A DNA stretch of 64,000 nt from Geodermatophilus sabuli (GTDB taxonomy: Bacteria; Actinomycetota; Actinomycetes; Mycobacteriales; Geodermatophilaceae): NCBI RefSeq assembly GCF_900215145.1, contig NZ_OBDO01000007.1, forward strand, positions 62,001 to 126,000. The letters are read 5' to 3'. Below, in pieces: positions 41,947 through 50,383 of this stretch. Below the pieces are notes generated by a model. It was given only the letters and a program-made list of their open reading frames with translations, made no database searches and was not told the origin of the DNA. The position numbers and the translations under genes are program-made. Numbering within the stretch: position 1 is the stretch's first letter; every line of letters starts with the position of its first letter.

Positions 41947-43620
41947 ATGAGCGGCTACACCGACCGACCCTGGCTGGCCCTCTACGAGGAGGGTCAGCCG
42001 GCCGACTACGAGATCGAGTTCGACAACGCACTCGAGATGTTCCGCGCCGGGCTCGCCCGGGACCCCGGCGGCGACGCGCTGAAGTACTTCGACGGGACCG
42101 TCTCCCGCCAGGAACTCGACGAGCTCAGCGACGCGCTGGCCGCCGGGCTGCTGGCCAACGGGTTCGCCGCCGGCGACCGCCTGGCCGTCTACCTGCAGAA
42201 CGTGCCCCAGTTCGTCATCGCGATGGTGGCGACCTGGAAGGCCGGCGGCGTCATGGTCTCGATCAACCCGATGAGCCGGAAGCGGGAGCTGTCCTACCTG
42301 CTGGCGGACTCCGGGGCCACGGTGCTGGTCTCGCTGGAGGGGCTCTACGACGAGGTCGCGCGGGAGGTGGTCCCCGACACGGACGTGCGCCTGGTCCTCA
42401 CCACCAGCGAGCTGGACTTCCAGACCCGCGACGACCAGCGGCTCTTCGCCGGGTCCCGTCGGCAGCGCCACGAGGGCACGACCGACCTCCTGGAGTTCGT
42501 CGATCAGCACCGCGGGCAGACCCCGCCGCCGGTCCGGCTCCGGCCGGACGACGTCGCGTTCCTGACCTACACCTCCGGGACGACCGGCGTGCCGAAGGGC
42601 GCGATGAACACCCACCGGAACGTGGTGTTCACCGCGCAGGTGTACCGGGACTGGACGCGGGCCGGGCGGGACGGCGCGATCTTCGGCATCGCCCCGCTGT
42701 TCCACATCACGGGGCTCATCGGGCACATCGCGGTGAGCATGCTCGTCCCGGCGCCCCTCGTCCTCGCCTACCGGTTCGAGCCGCAGGTGGTCCTCGACGC
42801 CCTCCTCGAGCACCGGCCGACGTTCACCATCGGCGCCATCACCGCGCTGAACGCGCTGCTCAACGCGCCGGGCTTCACCCGGGACCACTTCGCCTCGTTC
42901 ACGTCCGTGTACTCCGGGGGCGCGGCGATCTCACCGACGGCCGCGAAGGCGTTCCTGACGGCCACGGGCACCCCGGTGCACAACGCCTACGGGCTGACCG
43001 AGACCACCTCGCCGATGACGGTCACCCCGTTCGGCGCCCCGTCGCCGGTAGACCCGACGTCCGGGGCGCTGTCGGTCGGGGTGCCGGCGCCGAACACCAT
43101 CGTGCGCATCCAGGACGACGACGGGCGGGACGTGCCGCTGGGCGAGGTCGGCGAGATCGTCGCCGAGGGGCCGCAGGTCGTCGCCGGCTACTGGGGCAAA
43201 CCGGAGGAGACGGCGGCCAACCTGCCCGGAGGAGCGCTCAAGAGCGGCGACGTCGGCTTCATGAGCCCCGAGGGCTGGGTCTTCATCGTCGACCGCAAGA
43301 AGGACATGATCAACGCCTCCGGGTACAAGGTCTGGCCCCGGGAGGTCGAGGACGTCCTGGCCGAGCACCCGGCGGTACGCGAGTCCGCGGTCGTCGGCGT
43401 GGCCGACGAGAAGCGCGGGGAGACCGTCAAGGCGTTCGTCAGCGTCAAGGCGGGCTCCGCGGTGACGGCGGAGGAGCTCATCGCGCACTGCAAGGAACGC
43501 ATGGCCGCCTACAAGTACCCGAGGCAGGTCGAGATCATCGACGAGCTGCCCAAGACGGTCACCGGGAAGATCCTCCGCCGCGAGCTGCGCGACCGGGAGG
43601 CCACCACCCGGCCGACCTGA
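41947..43620 (+). CDS. AMP-dependent acyl-CoA synthetase/ligase
   Basis: 557 residues of the ANL superfamily. The P-loop-like motif is LTYTSGTTGVPKGAM (about residue 210), then the A5 motif NAYGLTETTS, the A7 GDVGFMSPEGWVFIVDRKKDMI region and the catalytic Lys near the end in KTVTGKILRR. It activates a carboxylic acid to acyl-AMP and then acyl-CoA. It lies between a cyclase-like hydrolase gene and an enoyl-CoA hydratase gene, which suggests a catabolic CoA pathway. Substrate chain type unknown. Confidence 0.92.
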   Translation: MSGYTDRPWLALYEEGQPADYEIEFDNALEMFRAGLARDPGGDALKYFDGTVSRQELDELSDALAAGLLANGFAAGDRLAVYLQNVPQFVIAMVATWKAGGVMVSINPMSRKRELSYLLADSGATVLVSLEGLYDEVAREVVPDTDVRLVLTTSELDFQTRDDQRLFAGSRRQRHEGTTDLLEFVDQHRGQTPPPVRLRPDDVAFLTYTSGTTGVPKGAMNTHRNVVFTAQVYRDWTRAGRDGAIFGIAPLFHITGLIGHIAVSMLVPAPLVLAYRFEPQVVLDALLEHRPTFTIGAITALNALLNAPGFTRDHFASFTSVYSGGAAISPTAAKAFLTATGTPVHNAYGLTETTSPMTVTPFGAPSPVDPTSGALSVGVPAPNTIVRIQDDDGRDVPLGEVGEIVAEGPQVVAGYWGKPEETAANLPGGALKSGDVGFMSPEGWVFIVDRKKDMINASGYKVWPREVEDVLAEHPAVRESAVVGVADEKRGETVKAFVSVKAGSAVTAEELIAHCKERMAAYKYPRQVEIIDELPKTVTGKILRRELRDREATTRPT

Positions 43621-43629
43621 TCCACCCTC

Positions 43630-43691
43630 GGCGAGATCGGCGATCTCGTACGCTTCCGACCCCGGGAGCCGCCGAGATCGCCGATCTCGCC
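43630..43691. repeat. 19-bp perfect inverted repeat between ligase and hydratase genes
   Basis: GGCGAGATCGGCGATCTCG (43630-43648) and CGAGATCGCCGATCTCGCC (43673-43691) are exact inverse complements with a 24-nt loop. Each arm is itself nearly palindromic (GAGATCG/CGATCTC), so the element could be a terminator, an attenuator or two operator half-sites. Confidence 0.8.
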
Positions 43692-43748
43692 GTGCCGTGC
43701 CGTGCCACGCCGTGCAGGCTCATCGACCAGAGACGAGGTGGGGCGCCG

Positions 43749-44525
43749 ATGCCCGAGACCGTGACCCGCGAGGACGCCGGCGGCGTCGCCACGATCACCA
43801 TGCTGCGGGCCGGGCTCACGCACCAGTCCCGCCGTGAGCTGCTCGACGTCGTCCGCGAGGTGGGCGCCGACGAGACGGTGCGGGCGGTCGTGCTCACCGG
43901 CACCGGCCGGGCGTTCTGCGTCGGACAGGACCTCGCCCAGCACGTCGAGGCCCTCCGGGGGGACGCCGCCGAGTCGCTGTCGGTGGTCGAGGAGGAGTAC
44001 AACCCGCTGATCCTGGCGCTGGCGGCGCTGCGGGTGCCGGTCGTGGCCGCCGTCAACGGGGCCTGCGCCGGGGCAGGCCTGGGCATCGCGCTCGCCGGGG
44101 ACCTGCGGATCGCCGCCGCCGGCGCCAAGTTCACCACCGCCTTCGCCGGCATCGGACTGTCCAGCGACTCCGCTCTGGCCTCACGGCTGGTGCACTGCGT
44201 CGGCGGGTCGCGGGCGGCGGAGATCCTGCTGCTCCCGGACGCCTTCCCCGCCGAGACCGCCGCGATGTGGGGCCTCGTGCACCGCGTCGTCGCGCCGGAG
44301 CAGGTGCTGCCCGAGGCGCAGGCGCTGGCCACCCGGCTGGCCGCCGGCCCCACCGCCGCCTACCGGGCGCTGAAGACCGTGCTCGCCACCGCGGCCACCG
44401 ACTCCCTCGAGGACACCCTCGCGCTGGAGGCCCGGCTGCAGAAGGAGCTGGGGCAGACCACCGACCACCGCGAGGCGGTCGAGGCGTTCCTGGAGAAGCG
44501 CGCGCCCCACTTCACCGGGCGGTGA
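43749..44525 (+). CDS. Enoyl-CoA hydratase/isomerase family protein
   Basis: 258 residues of the crotonase fold. The oxyanion segment is RAFCVGQDL (about residue 54-62) and the second one NGACAGAGLGIALAGDLRIA. The catalytic Glu pair is not both obvious: EILLL follows SRAA, but the classical two-Glu hydratase pattern is unclear, so a PaaG-type isomerase or a member acting on another acyl-CoA is possible. ATG 43749. It is in line with the ligase gene, and the inverted repeat between them may separate or regulate transcription. Confidence 0.88.
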   Translation: MPETVTREDAGGVATITMLRAGLTHQSRRELLDVVREVGADETVRAVVLTGTGRAFCVGQDLAQHVEALRGDAAESLSVVEEEYNPLILALAALRVPVVAAVNGACAGAGLGIALAGDLRIAAAGAKFTTAFAGIGLSSDSALASRLVHCVGGSRAAEILLLPDAFPAETAAMWGLVHRVVAPEQVLPEAQALATRLAAGPTAAYRALKTVLATAATDSLEDTLALEARLQKELGQTTDHREAVEAFLEKRAPHFTGR

Positions 44526-44686
44526 CCCGGCTCGCGCGCCGGCGGGCCCGCTGAGGCGTCCTCCCGCGAGCTCGCGAGTCGTGAGGGCAGCGCTGTCCTT
44601 GCTCACTGACCGCAGTGGCGACGCTGCTCCAGGTGTCGACACGAGAGCGTCCGTACCGCTGCGGCGCGGAACGCTGCGGTCCGTGA

Positions 44687-44723
44687 CGACGACGATGACA
44701 GGCTCCGCCAGACATCGTCGTCG
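44687..44723. promoter_or_regulatory. Hairpin/inverted repeat before the membrane-protein gene
   Basis: CGACGACGATG (44687-44697) pairs with CATCGTCGTCG (44713-44723) across 15 bases. It lies 13 bases before GTG 44736. It may be an operator or a 5' leader hairpin. Confidence 0.5.
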
Positions 44724-44735
44724 GTAGGGGGACAC

Positions 44736-45431
44736 GTGACGGAGCTGGCGCGGCCACACGGGGAGCAGGGCACCGCAGGAGGTGTCGGCAGCCGGTGGAC
44801 CGCCCCGGCCGGGACGGCGGAGACCCGCCTCCCCTCGCCACGGCGCGTGGTGATGACCGGCAACGTCGTCCAGCAGTCCCCGCCGCCGCGCCCCGCGACC
44901 ACCAGCGACATCGCGCCGCCGCCGCTCGGCCGCCGGACCCCGCCCCGCCCCGCCGGCGTGCAGGCCACCGTGGCGCTGTGGTGCGCCGGCTGCCTGGCGG
45001 CCCTCACCGGCGTGGTGGCCGCGCTGCTGGACTCCACCGCTCTGCGGAACCGGCTGGTGGCCACCGCGACCGCCGACGACCCGGCGGCCCCGGCCGGGGT
45101 CGTCGCCGACGGGGTGAGCGCCACGATCGCCGTGGTCACCGGCGGCGTGACGCTCGTGGTCCTGCTGTCCCTGGTGTGGGTCCTCCTGCTGCTGCGGGGC
45201 CGCTCCTGGGCGCGCTGGGCGCTGCTGGCGACGATCCTGCCGGCGCTGGTCGTCCTGGACGTGGCACAGAGCCTGGTCGCCGGGGACGCCGACGTGGACC
45301 GGATGGCCCTACTGGCCGCCGGCGGCCTGTTCGTCCTCGCCCTGCTGCCGCTGCTCACCCGCTCGTCCCGCGCCTCCTCCCGCAGCGACCGCGCCGGGAC
45401 CGCCGGGACCGTGGGCACCGCCGGCCGCTGA
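44736..45431 (+). CDS. Hypothetical membrane protein with Pro-rich N-terminus
   Basis: 231 residues. After a hydrophilic Pro/Arg-rich 75-residue N-terminus come four hydrophobic segments (VALWCAGCLAALTGVVAALL, AVVTGGVTLVVLLSLVWVLLLL, WALLATILPALVVLDVAQSLV, MALLAAGGLFVLALLPLL). No known family. Its last 123 bases overlap the 3' end of the convergent dynamin gene, an unusually long convergent overlap. If the C-termini are real both are read from the same DNA; the last ~20 residues of this protein are Ser/Arg/Gly-rich and may be dispensable. Confidence 0.72.
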   Translation: MTELARPHGEQGTAGGVGSRWTAPAGTAETRLPSPRRVVMTGNVVQQSPPPRPATTSDIAPPPLGRRTPPRPAGVQATVALWCAGCLAALTGVVAALLDSTALRNRLVATATADDPAAPAGVVADGVSATIAVVTGGVTLVVLLSLVWVLLLLRGRSWARWALLATILPALVVLDVAQSLVAGDADVDRMALLAAGGLFVLALLPLLTRSSRASSRSDRAGTAGTVGTAGR

Positions 45432-46988
45432 GCCGCCGGCCGCCGGGTCACCGGCGCCCGAGCACCCGCCTGCCCCGCCCGCCGGCGACCCGGCGCGCCA
45501 GCCGTCCGACTCGGCGAGCAGCGCCTCGCAGGAGCGGACGACGACCGCGGCCGCATCGGCGGTCGCCCGGGTCGCGAGGGGGGCGTCGGCGGCCGCCCGC
45601 CACCGGTCCAGCGCCGCCCGGGCCGCACCGCGCAGTTCGGCGGCGTCGGCGTCCTCCGGCAGCCCCAGCCGCGCCGCCGGGGTGGTGCCCTCGGCACCGA
45701 GCAGCCGCTCCGCGTCGGGGCGCAGGGGTTCCGGCAGGGGGCTGCCGGCCGCCCGGGACCGGGCCAGCAGCTCCAGCTCGTCCAGCTCCCGCGCGGCCAG
45801 CCGGGCCCGCTCGACACCGGCGCGCAGCTCCTCGGCCCCCTCGACCGGGTGCTCGGCCAGCACCCCGGCCAGCAGGCGCAGCGCCGTCCCGGCCTTGAGC
45901 TGGTCGCCCCGGGCCGTGAAGTGCACGCGCAGCAGCCGCTGCAGCTCGGTGAGCCCGCTGCGGCGGAGCAGCTCGTCGGCGAGGGTGGAGGCGTCGGCGA
46001 CACCGGCCCGGATGAGGGTCAGCGAGAGCCGGATCCCGAACAGGCCGAGCCGCTCCAGCAGCGAGACCCGGACGTCGCGCGCGAGCGGCACCGGTACCTC
46101 GGGCCGGGTGAACCGGTCGGCGGTCAGCAGCATCCCCGCGACCTGCTGCTGGTCGGCGCCGGCCAGGGTGCGCAGCGCGACGAAGTCCCCGTGGCGCAGC
46201 GTGCGCCCGGCCAGCGCCAGCAGCCCGGCGACCGGCACCACGGCCGAGCTGACCGCCTGCACCGCGGGGTCCTGCGACATCCGCCGGGCCACCGCGCCCG
46301 CGGCGTGCAGGGCGTCCAGCCGGCCCGAGCCCACCTCGTCGGCGCGGGAGAGCACGGTGATCGTGGTGGTGTGCGCGCCCCCGGCGCCGGAGTCGGCCTG
46401 GAAGCCGGCGAGGACGGCGACGTCCTCCGGCTGGAGCTGCCGGGTGAGGAAGACGACGGCGTCCGCGCCCGAGCGCCCCTCCTCCCCCTCCAGGAAGGTG
46501 CGGGTGCGCGCGCTGGTGCCGGTCGACAGCGAGGAGATCCCCGGGGTGTCGACCACCGTCGCCGGCAGCAGGTCGGTGGCCGGCCACTCCACGACCAGGT
46601 GCTCGACCTCCTCCGGCGGGGTGCCCCCGAGGTCGAGGTGCAGGCCGCCGTCGGCCCGTCGGACCGGCAGGGCCCGCCCCCCGCCGTCGGTGCCGTGCAG
46701 CTGCACCCGGGGTGTGGCGCCGTGCCGGTAGAGGGTGACGACCCGGGTGCACTCGCCGGCGTCGGTGGGTGCGATCCGTGCCCCCACCAGGGCGTTGAGC
46801 AGCGTGGACTTCCCCGACTTGACCCGCCCGACCAGCGCCAGCCGCAGCGGCTCGTCCAGCCGCCGGCGCTGGGCGGCCAGCCGCGCGGCCACCGCCGGGA
46901 GGTCGCGGTACCGCTCGACCGCGTCGTCCAGCAGCCCGCGGACGTCGTCCAGGACGGTGCCGCTGCCGGCCGTCTCGACCGGGCTCAT
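45309..46988 (-). CDS. IniC-like dynamin-family GTPase
   Basis: 559 residues. G1 is VGRVKSGKSTLLNAL (about residue 57), then a switch-like Thr in GECTRVVTLY, G3 DTPGISS and a G4-type SRADE, then a long helical region with a C-terminal Gly/Ala-rich tail. Start ATG 46988 overlaps the preceding gene by 4 bases (ATGA). The order acidic-repeat protein, dynamin, dynamin equals iniB-iniA-iniC of Mycobacterium, an envelope-stress operon. The C-terminal ~40 residues overlap another gene, so the stop may be secondary. Confidence 0.86.
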   Translation of the reverse strand: MSPVETAGSGTVLDDVRGLLDDAVERYRDLPAVAARLAAQRRRLDEPLRLALVGRVKSGKSTLLNALVGARIAPTDAGECTRVVTLYRHGATPRVQLHGTDGGGRALPVRRADGGLHLDLGGTPPEEVEHLVVEWPATDLLPATVVDTPGISSLSTGTSARTRTFLEGEEGRSGADAVVFLTRQLQPEDVAVLAGFQADSGAGGAHTTTITVLSRADEVGSGRLDALHAAGAVARRMSQDPAVQAVSSAVVPVAGLLALAGRTLRHGDFVALRTLAGADQQQVAGMLLTADRFTRPEVPVPLARDVRVSLLERLGLFGIRLSLTLIRAGVADASTLADELLRRSGLTELQRLLRVHFTARGDQLKAGTALRLLAGVLAEHPVEGAEELRAGVERARLAARELDELELLARSRAAGSPLPEPLRPDAERLLGAEGTTPAARLGLPEDADAAELRGAARAALDRWRAAADAPLATRATADAAAVVVRSCEALLAESDGWRAGSPAGGAGGCSGAGDPAAGGSAAGGAHGPGGPGAVAAGGGAGRAGEQRQQGEDEQAAGGQ

Positions 46989-48805
46989 GCCGACGGCACC
47001 GCGACCCGGCTCAGCTGCCGGACGTCGGCGGCGAGGCGGTCCAGCTGCTCCAGCCGCAGCCGCAGCGACCGGATGCGGGCGTCCCGCTCGGCGGTGGCCT
47101 CCTTGGTCGACCGCTGGGCGGCGGCCACGGCGTCGGCCAGCGAGCGCGACATCTCCTCCGCGGTGTCGGTGATGAGGTCGCGCAGCGTGCGCTGGACGGT
47201 GCGCAGTCGGTCCTTGAGCTGCTTGCCCACCTGGAAGACCACCTCGTCGAGGTGCCGGCGGACCACCGCCTTCGCCTCGGACTGCCGGCGCGCGATGCGC
47301 TGCTTCTTGTCGTCGTTGTAGGCCTTGCGGCCCAGCAGGACGCCGGCGGCGAGCGACACCGGGTTGATGATCGCCATCCCGGCCAGGCTGGTCACCAGGC
47401 CGGTCATCAGCACGCCGGTGTAGGAGCCGCGCAGGCCGATGAGGGTCCGCTCCCGCAGGGTCATGGCGCCGTCGTCGATCTCCGGCAGGTCGACCAGGCT
47501 CTCCAGGGCGTCACCGGCGGCACCGACGGAGAGGGCCGGGACGGCGGCGCCGCCGTCCCGGGCGAACTGCTCGATCACCCGCTCGGCCAGCCACTCCGAA
47601 CGCTGCTCGGCCCAGACGTAGCTGTCGGCGACCGCGGCGGCGATCCGGCGGTCCAGCCACTCGGCCAGCTCGCCCCACACCGGGCCGGGGTCCCGGGCGT
47701 CGATCGCCTCCTCGGCCTCCCGCGTGACCACCCGGGAGCGGTCGCGCAGGTCGAAGTCGATGTCGCTGAGCAGGTCGGTGACGCCGTCGCCGAGCACCTG
47801 CTGCCACCGGGCGGAGCGCCGGCGCAGGTCGTCGGCGGCCGCCTTGGCCTCCTCCAGGCCCCGCACCAGCTCCTCGCGGCCGGCCGGGTCCTGCAGGCCG
47901 GCCAGCTCCGAGCGCACGGCGAGGGACAGGTGCTCGGTGACCGCCGCCAGGTCGTGCACCAGCGACCGCCGGGCCAGCGTCTCGGCGCGGTCGACCACCT
48001 CGCGGCGCAGGTGCGTGACCAGCTCGGCGATCCCCGACTCCTCGTGCAGCTCGCGGTCGCGGTGCTGCACGGCGAGCTGGGCCAGCGCGGAGGAGACGCA
48101 GAACAGCGGCGCCTCGATGCCGCGGCCGGCGAGGTGGGCGCGGTCGAGGTCGGCGATCGTCCGCCAGTCGGGGCAGGCGTCGGTCTTGGTGAGGACGCAG
48201 ATGACCGTCGGGCACAGCGCCCGCGCCTGCTCCAGGAAGGCCATCTCCGGGGCGGTGAACTCCTGGCTGGCGTCGGTGACGAGCACGACGGCGTCCGCGC
48301 TGGGCAGCAGGTCGACCGTGCGCAGCGCGCGGGCCGCGCCCACGCCGCCGACCCCCGCGGTGTCGACCAGCTCCAGGCCGCCGGCGAGCAGCTGCCGCGG
48401 CAGCTCGACCTCGGCCTGCACCAGTCGCTCGGCGCCCGCTCCGGTCACCCGCGCCGCCACCTGCTCGATCGGCACCGGCACCCGCTCGGTGGGCACGTCG
48501 TCGGCAGCCGGCCCGCCCGGCTCGCCCCCGGTCGTGACGACGAGCGTCGCGCTCGGCTGCTCCCCCGCCCGCACCACGGTGGGGACGACGGTGGCGACGT
48601 CGTCGGCCACCGGGCAGACCGGCGCCCCGACCAGGGCGTTGACCAGCGAGCTCTTGCCCTGCTTGGGCTCGCCCACGACCAGGACGCGCACGCCCGGGGC
48701 CGCGGAGCGCGCCCGCGCCTGGATCAGCCGCCGGTGCAGGTCCGGCCGCTCGCAGACCTCTGCGAGCGCCATCGCCCGGTCGACCACGTGTGCTGACGTG
48801 ACCAC
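46985..48805 (-). CDS. IniA-like dynamin-family GTPase
   Basis: 606 residues. G1 VGEPKQGKSSLVNAL (about residue 42), G2-like CPVADDVATVVPTVV, G3 DTAGVGGVG and G4 LTKTDAC. The C-terminal half is helical with a hydrophobic hairpin (YTGVLMTGLVTSLAGMAIINPVSLAAGVLLG), the paddle-like part that inserts into membranes in bacterial dynamins, and a coiled-coil end. GTG 48805 follows AGGAGG with normal spacing; open reading continues far upstream but is a shadow. It should work with the IniC-like protein whose gene follows by 4 bp overlap. Confidence 0.9.
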   Translation of the reverse strand: MVTSAHVVDRAMALAEVCERPDLHRRLIQARARSAAPGVRVLVVGEPKQGKSSLVNALVGAPVCPVADDVATVVPTVVRAGEQPSATLVVTTGGEPGGPAADDVPTERVPVPIEQVAARVTGAGAERLVQAEVELPRQLLAGGLELVDTAGVGGVGAARALRTVDLLPSADAVVLVTDASQEFTAPEMAFLEQARALCPTVICVLTKTDACPDWRTIADLDRAHLAGRGIEAPLFCVSSALAQLAVQHRDRELHEESGIAELVTHLRREVVDRAETLARRSLVHDLAAVTEHLSLAVRSELAGLQDPAGREELVRGLEEAKAAADDLRRRSARWQQVLGDGVTDLLSDIDFDLRDRSRVVTREAEEAIDARDPGPVWGELAEWLDRRIAAAVADSYVWAEQRSEWLAERVIEQFARDGGAAVPALSVGAAGDALESLVDLPEIDDGAMTLRERTLIGLRGSYTGVLMTGLVTSLAGMAIINPVSLAAGVLLGRKAYNDDKKQRIARRQSEAKAVVRRHLDEVVFQVGKQLKDRLRTVQRTLRDLITDTAEEMSRSLADAVAAAQRSTKEATAERDARIRSLRLRLEQLDRLAADVRQLSRVAVPSA

Positions 48806-48909
48806 GGCCACCTCCTGGGTCCCGGTCTTACCACCCGGGGCGGTGTGCGGGCGCGACCCGGCCCGGGTGTCCCCCGTGGGACACCCGGGCCGGTTGCGGG
48901 GAGTGGAGC

Positions 48910-50109
48910 TCAGACCGTCACGTCGTCGACGGAGGAGTCGTCGACGACGACCAGCTCGTCCTCGGAGCTGGAGTTGTCCTGGAAGGAGTCCTCCACGGTG
49001 AACGAGTCCTCGACCGAGACCGAGTTGTCGGTGGAGGAGTTGTCGTTGCCCGAGTCGTCGACGTCGAAGCCGTCGTCGTCGGAGTTGTCCTGGAAGGAGT
49101 CCTCGATCTCGACGTCCAGGTCGGTGTTGGTCGAGTTGTCCGAGTTGTCCTGGAAGGAGTCCTCGATCTCGACGTCCACGTCGGTGTTCGTGGAGTTGTC
49201 CGAGTTGTCCGAGTTGTCCTCGTTGAACGAGTCCTCGACGGCCACGTCGGTGTTCGTGGAGTTGTCCGAGTTGTCCTCGTTGAACGAGTCCTCGACGTCC
49301 ACGTCGGTGTTCGTGGAGTTGTCGGCGTGGCTGCCGTTGCCGGAGACGTTGCCGTCGCCGTGCTGGGTGTTGCCCGAGTTCTCGACGTCGATGTCGGTCT
49401 CGATCTCGGTGTCGACGTCGTTGCCCGTGCCCACCGCGTTGCCGTTGCCGGAGACGTCGGTGCTCTCGTTGTAGGAGTCCTCCACCGAGTTGTCGCTGTG
49501 GTCGACCACGAGCTCGGAGTCCTCGAGCTCGAGGTCGTCGCCGACGTAGACCCCGCCGGAGTTGTCGATCTGCGAGACGTCGCCCTCGACGTCGCCGAAG
49601 ATGGCCTGCGCGTCGCCGCTCACCCAGATGCTGTGCGAGGCATCGACCGACACGTGGGTCTCGTGGTTGGTGTACTGGATGCTCTGCAGGTGGGTGATGA
49701 CCACCGTCTCCTGACCCGCGGCCGGCGCGTGGTGGCCGCCGTGGTGCCCGCCGTGGCCCGGACCGTCGTCGTCCCGGTCGTCGTCGCGGTCGTCGTCCCG
49801 GTCGTGCACCGGGCGGTGGGAGCCGCGGTCGTCGTCGTCCCCGTCCCGCGACGGCCGGTGGGATGCGCCGGCGACCAGGGAGGAACGGTCGTCGTCGTCG
49901 CAGGAGTCGCCGCGCCCGCCGCTCCAGCCGCCCACGGTGGAGTAGTCGGCGACCATCGGCATCAGGTCCGCGACGTCGGCGGGGGAGACGTCGGTGAGGC
50001 CGGCCTCGTCGAGCGCGGACTGCGGGTCGGCCTCGTAGGCGGCGGCCTTCTCCGGGTCGCGGAAGAGGTCGAGGATGAAGTCGAGCAGCGTGCTCGCGAG
50101 AGTCGACAT
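48910..50109 (-). CDS. IniB-like protein with IniB N-terminal domain and acidic repeats
   Basis: 399 residues. The first ~57 (STLASTLLDFILDLFRDPEK ... AGLTDVSPADVADLMPMV) match the IniB N-terminal domain. After a His/Asp-rich linker (GHGGHHGGHHAPAAG) comes a long acidic, Asn/Ser/Asp-rich region with repeats such as DNSTNTDVDVEDSFNEDNS. This is probably disordered and could bind cations. ATG 50109 with AGGAG upstream is the start; the ORF to 50193 is an extension. It heads the operon and is divergent from the Hsp70-like gene. Confidence 0.85.
   Translation of the reverse strand: MSTLASTLLDFILDLFRDPEKAAAYEADPQSALDEAGLTDVSPADVADLMPMVADYSTVGGWSGGRGDSCDDDDRSSLVAGASHRPSRDGDDDDRGSHRPVHDRDDDRDDDRDDDGPGHGGHHGGHHAPAAGQETVVITHLQSIQYTNHETHVSVDASHSIWVSGDAQAIFGDVEGDVSQIDNSGGVYVGDDLELEDSELVVDHSDNSVEDSYNESTDVSGNGNAVGTGNDVDTEIETDIDVENSGNTQHGDGNVSGNGSHADNSTNTDVDVEDSFNEDNSDNSTNTDVAVEDSFNEDNSDNSDNSTNTDVDVEIEDSFQDNSDNSTNTDLDVEIEDSFQDNSDDDGFDVDDSGNDNSSTDNSVSVEDSFTVEDSFQDNSSSEDELVVVDDSSVDDVTV
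48955..49330. repeat. Acidic-repeat region of the IniB-like gene
   Basis: Imperfect repeats of about 57-66 bases (recurring GAGTTGTCCTGGAAGGAGTC and AGTTGTCCGAGTTGTCC), encoding DSFQDNS, DSFNEDNS and NSTNTDVDV modules. Repeat lengths are multiples of three, so the frame is kept. Confidence 0.8.
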
Positions 50110-50383
50110 GGCTGGCACTCCTGGGTCTCGAGCCGTCCGCGTTCTCGGCCGGCTGGCGACCGCAGTCCAACCGCCGCCCGCCACCCCCGGCATCGGGGGT
50201 TCTCCCCCAGGTCACATCACCCGATTGGGGGGTGCGTGCTGACTCCGCGTTAGGGGCTGCGGGGTGTCGCCCTCCACTTACCGTCCGCAGCCGTCCGACA
50301 GGCGGTTCGCGTGGGACAGATGGGGTGACCGGGTCATACGTTCGGCTGACCGGGTGGCCCCGATGCGGGAACCCGGGAAGGTG
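50110..50383. promoter_or_regulatory. Divergent promoter region of the iniB-like and Hsp70-like operons
   Basis: 274 bases between the two starts. It includes nested inverted repeats CCCCG-CATCGGGG-type and GGGGG-TTCT-CCCCC (50183-50208), and a direct repeat TGACCGGGT with a spaced second copy TGACCGGGT (about 50326-50360). Binding of the LuxR-type regulator encoded downstream is plausible but unproven. Confidence 0.5.

Noticed and set aside
48955..49330. Possible CRISPR-like repeats in the IniB-like gene
   Set aside because: Imperfect coding repeats, no unique spacers.
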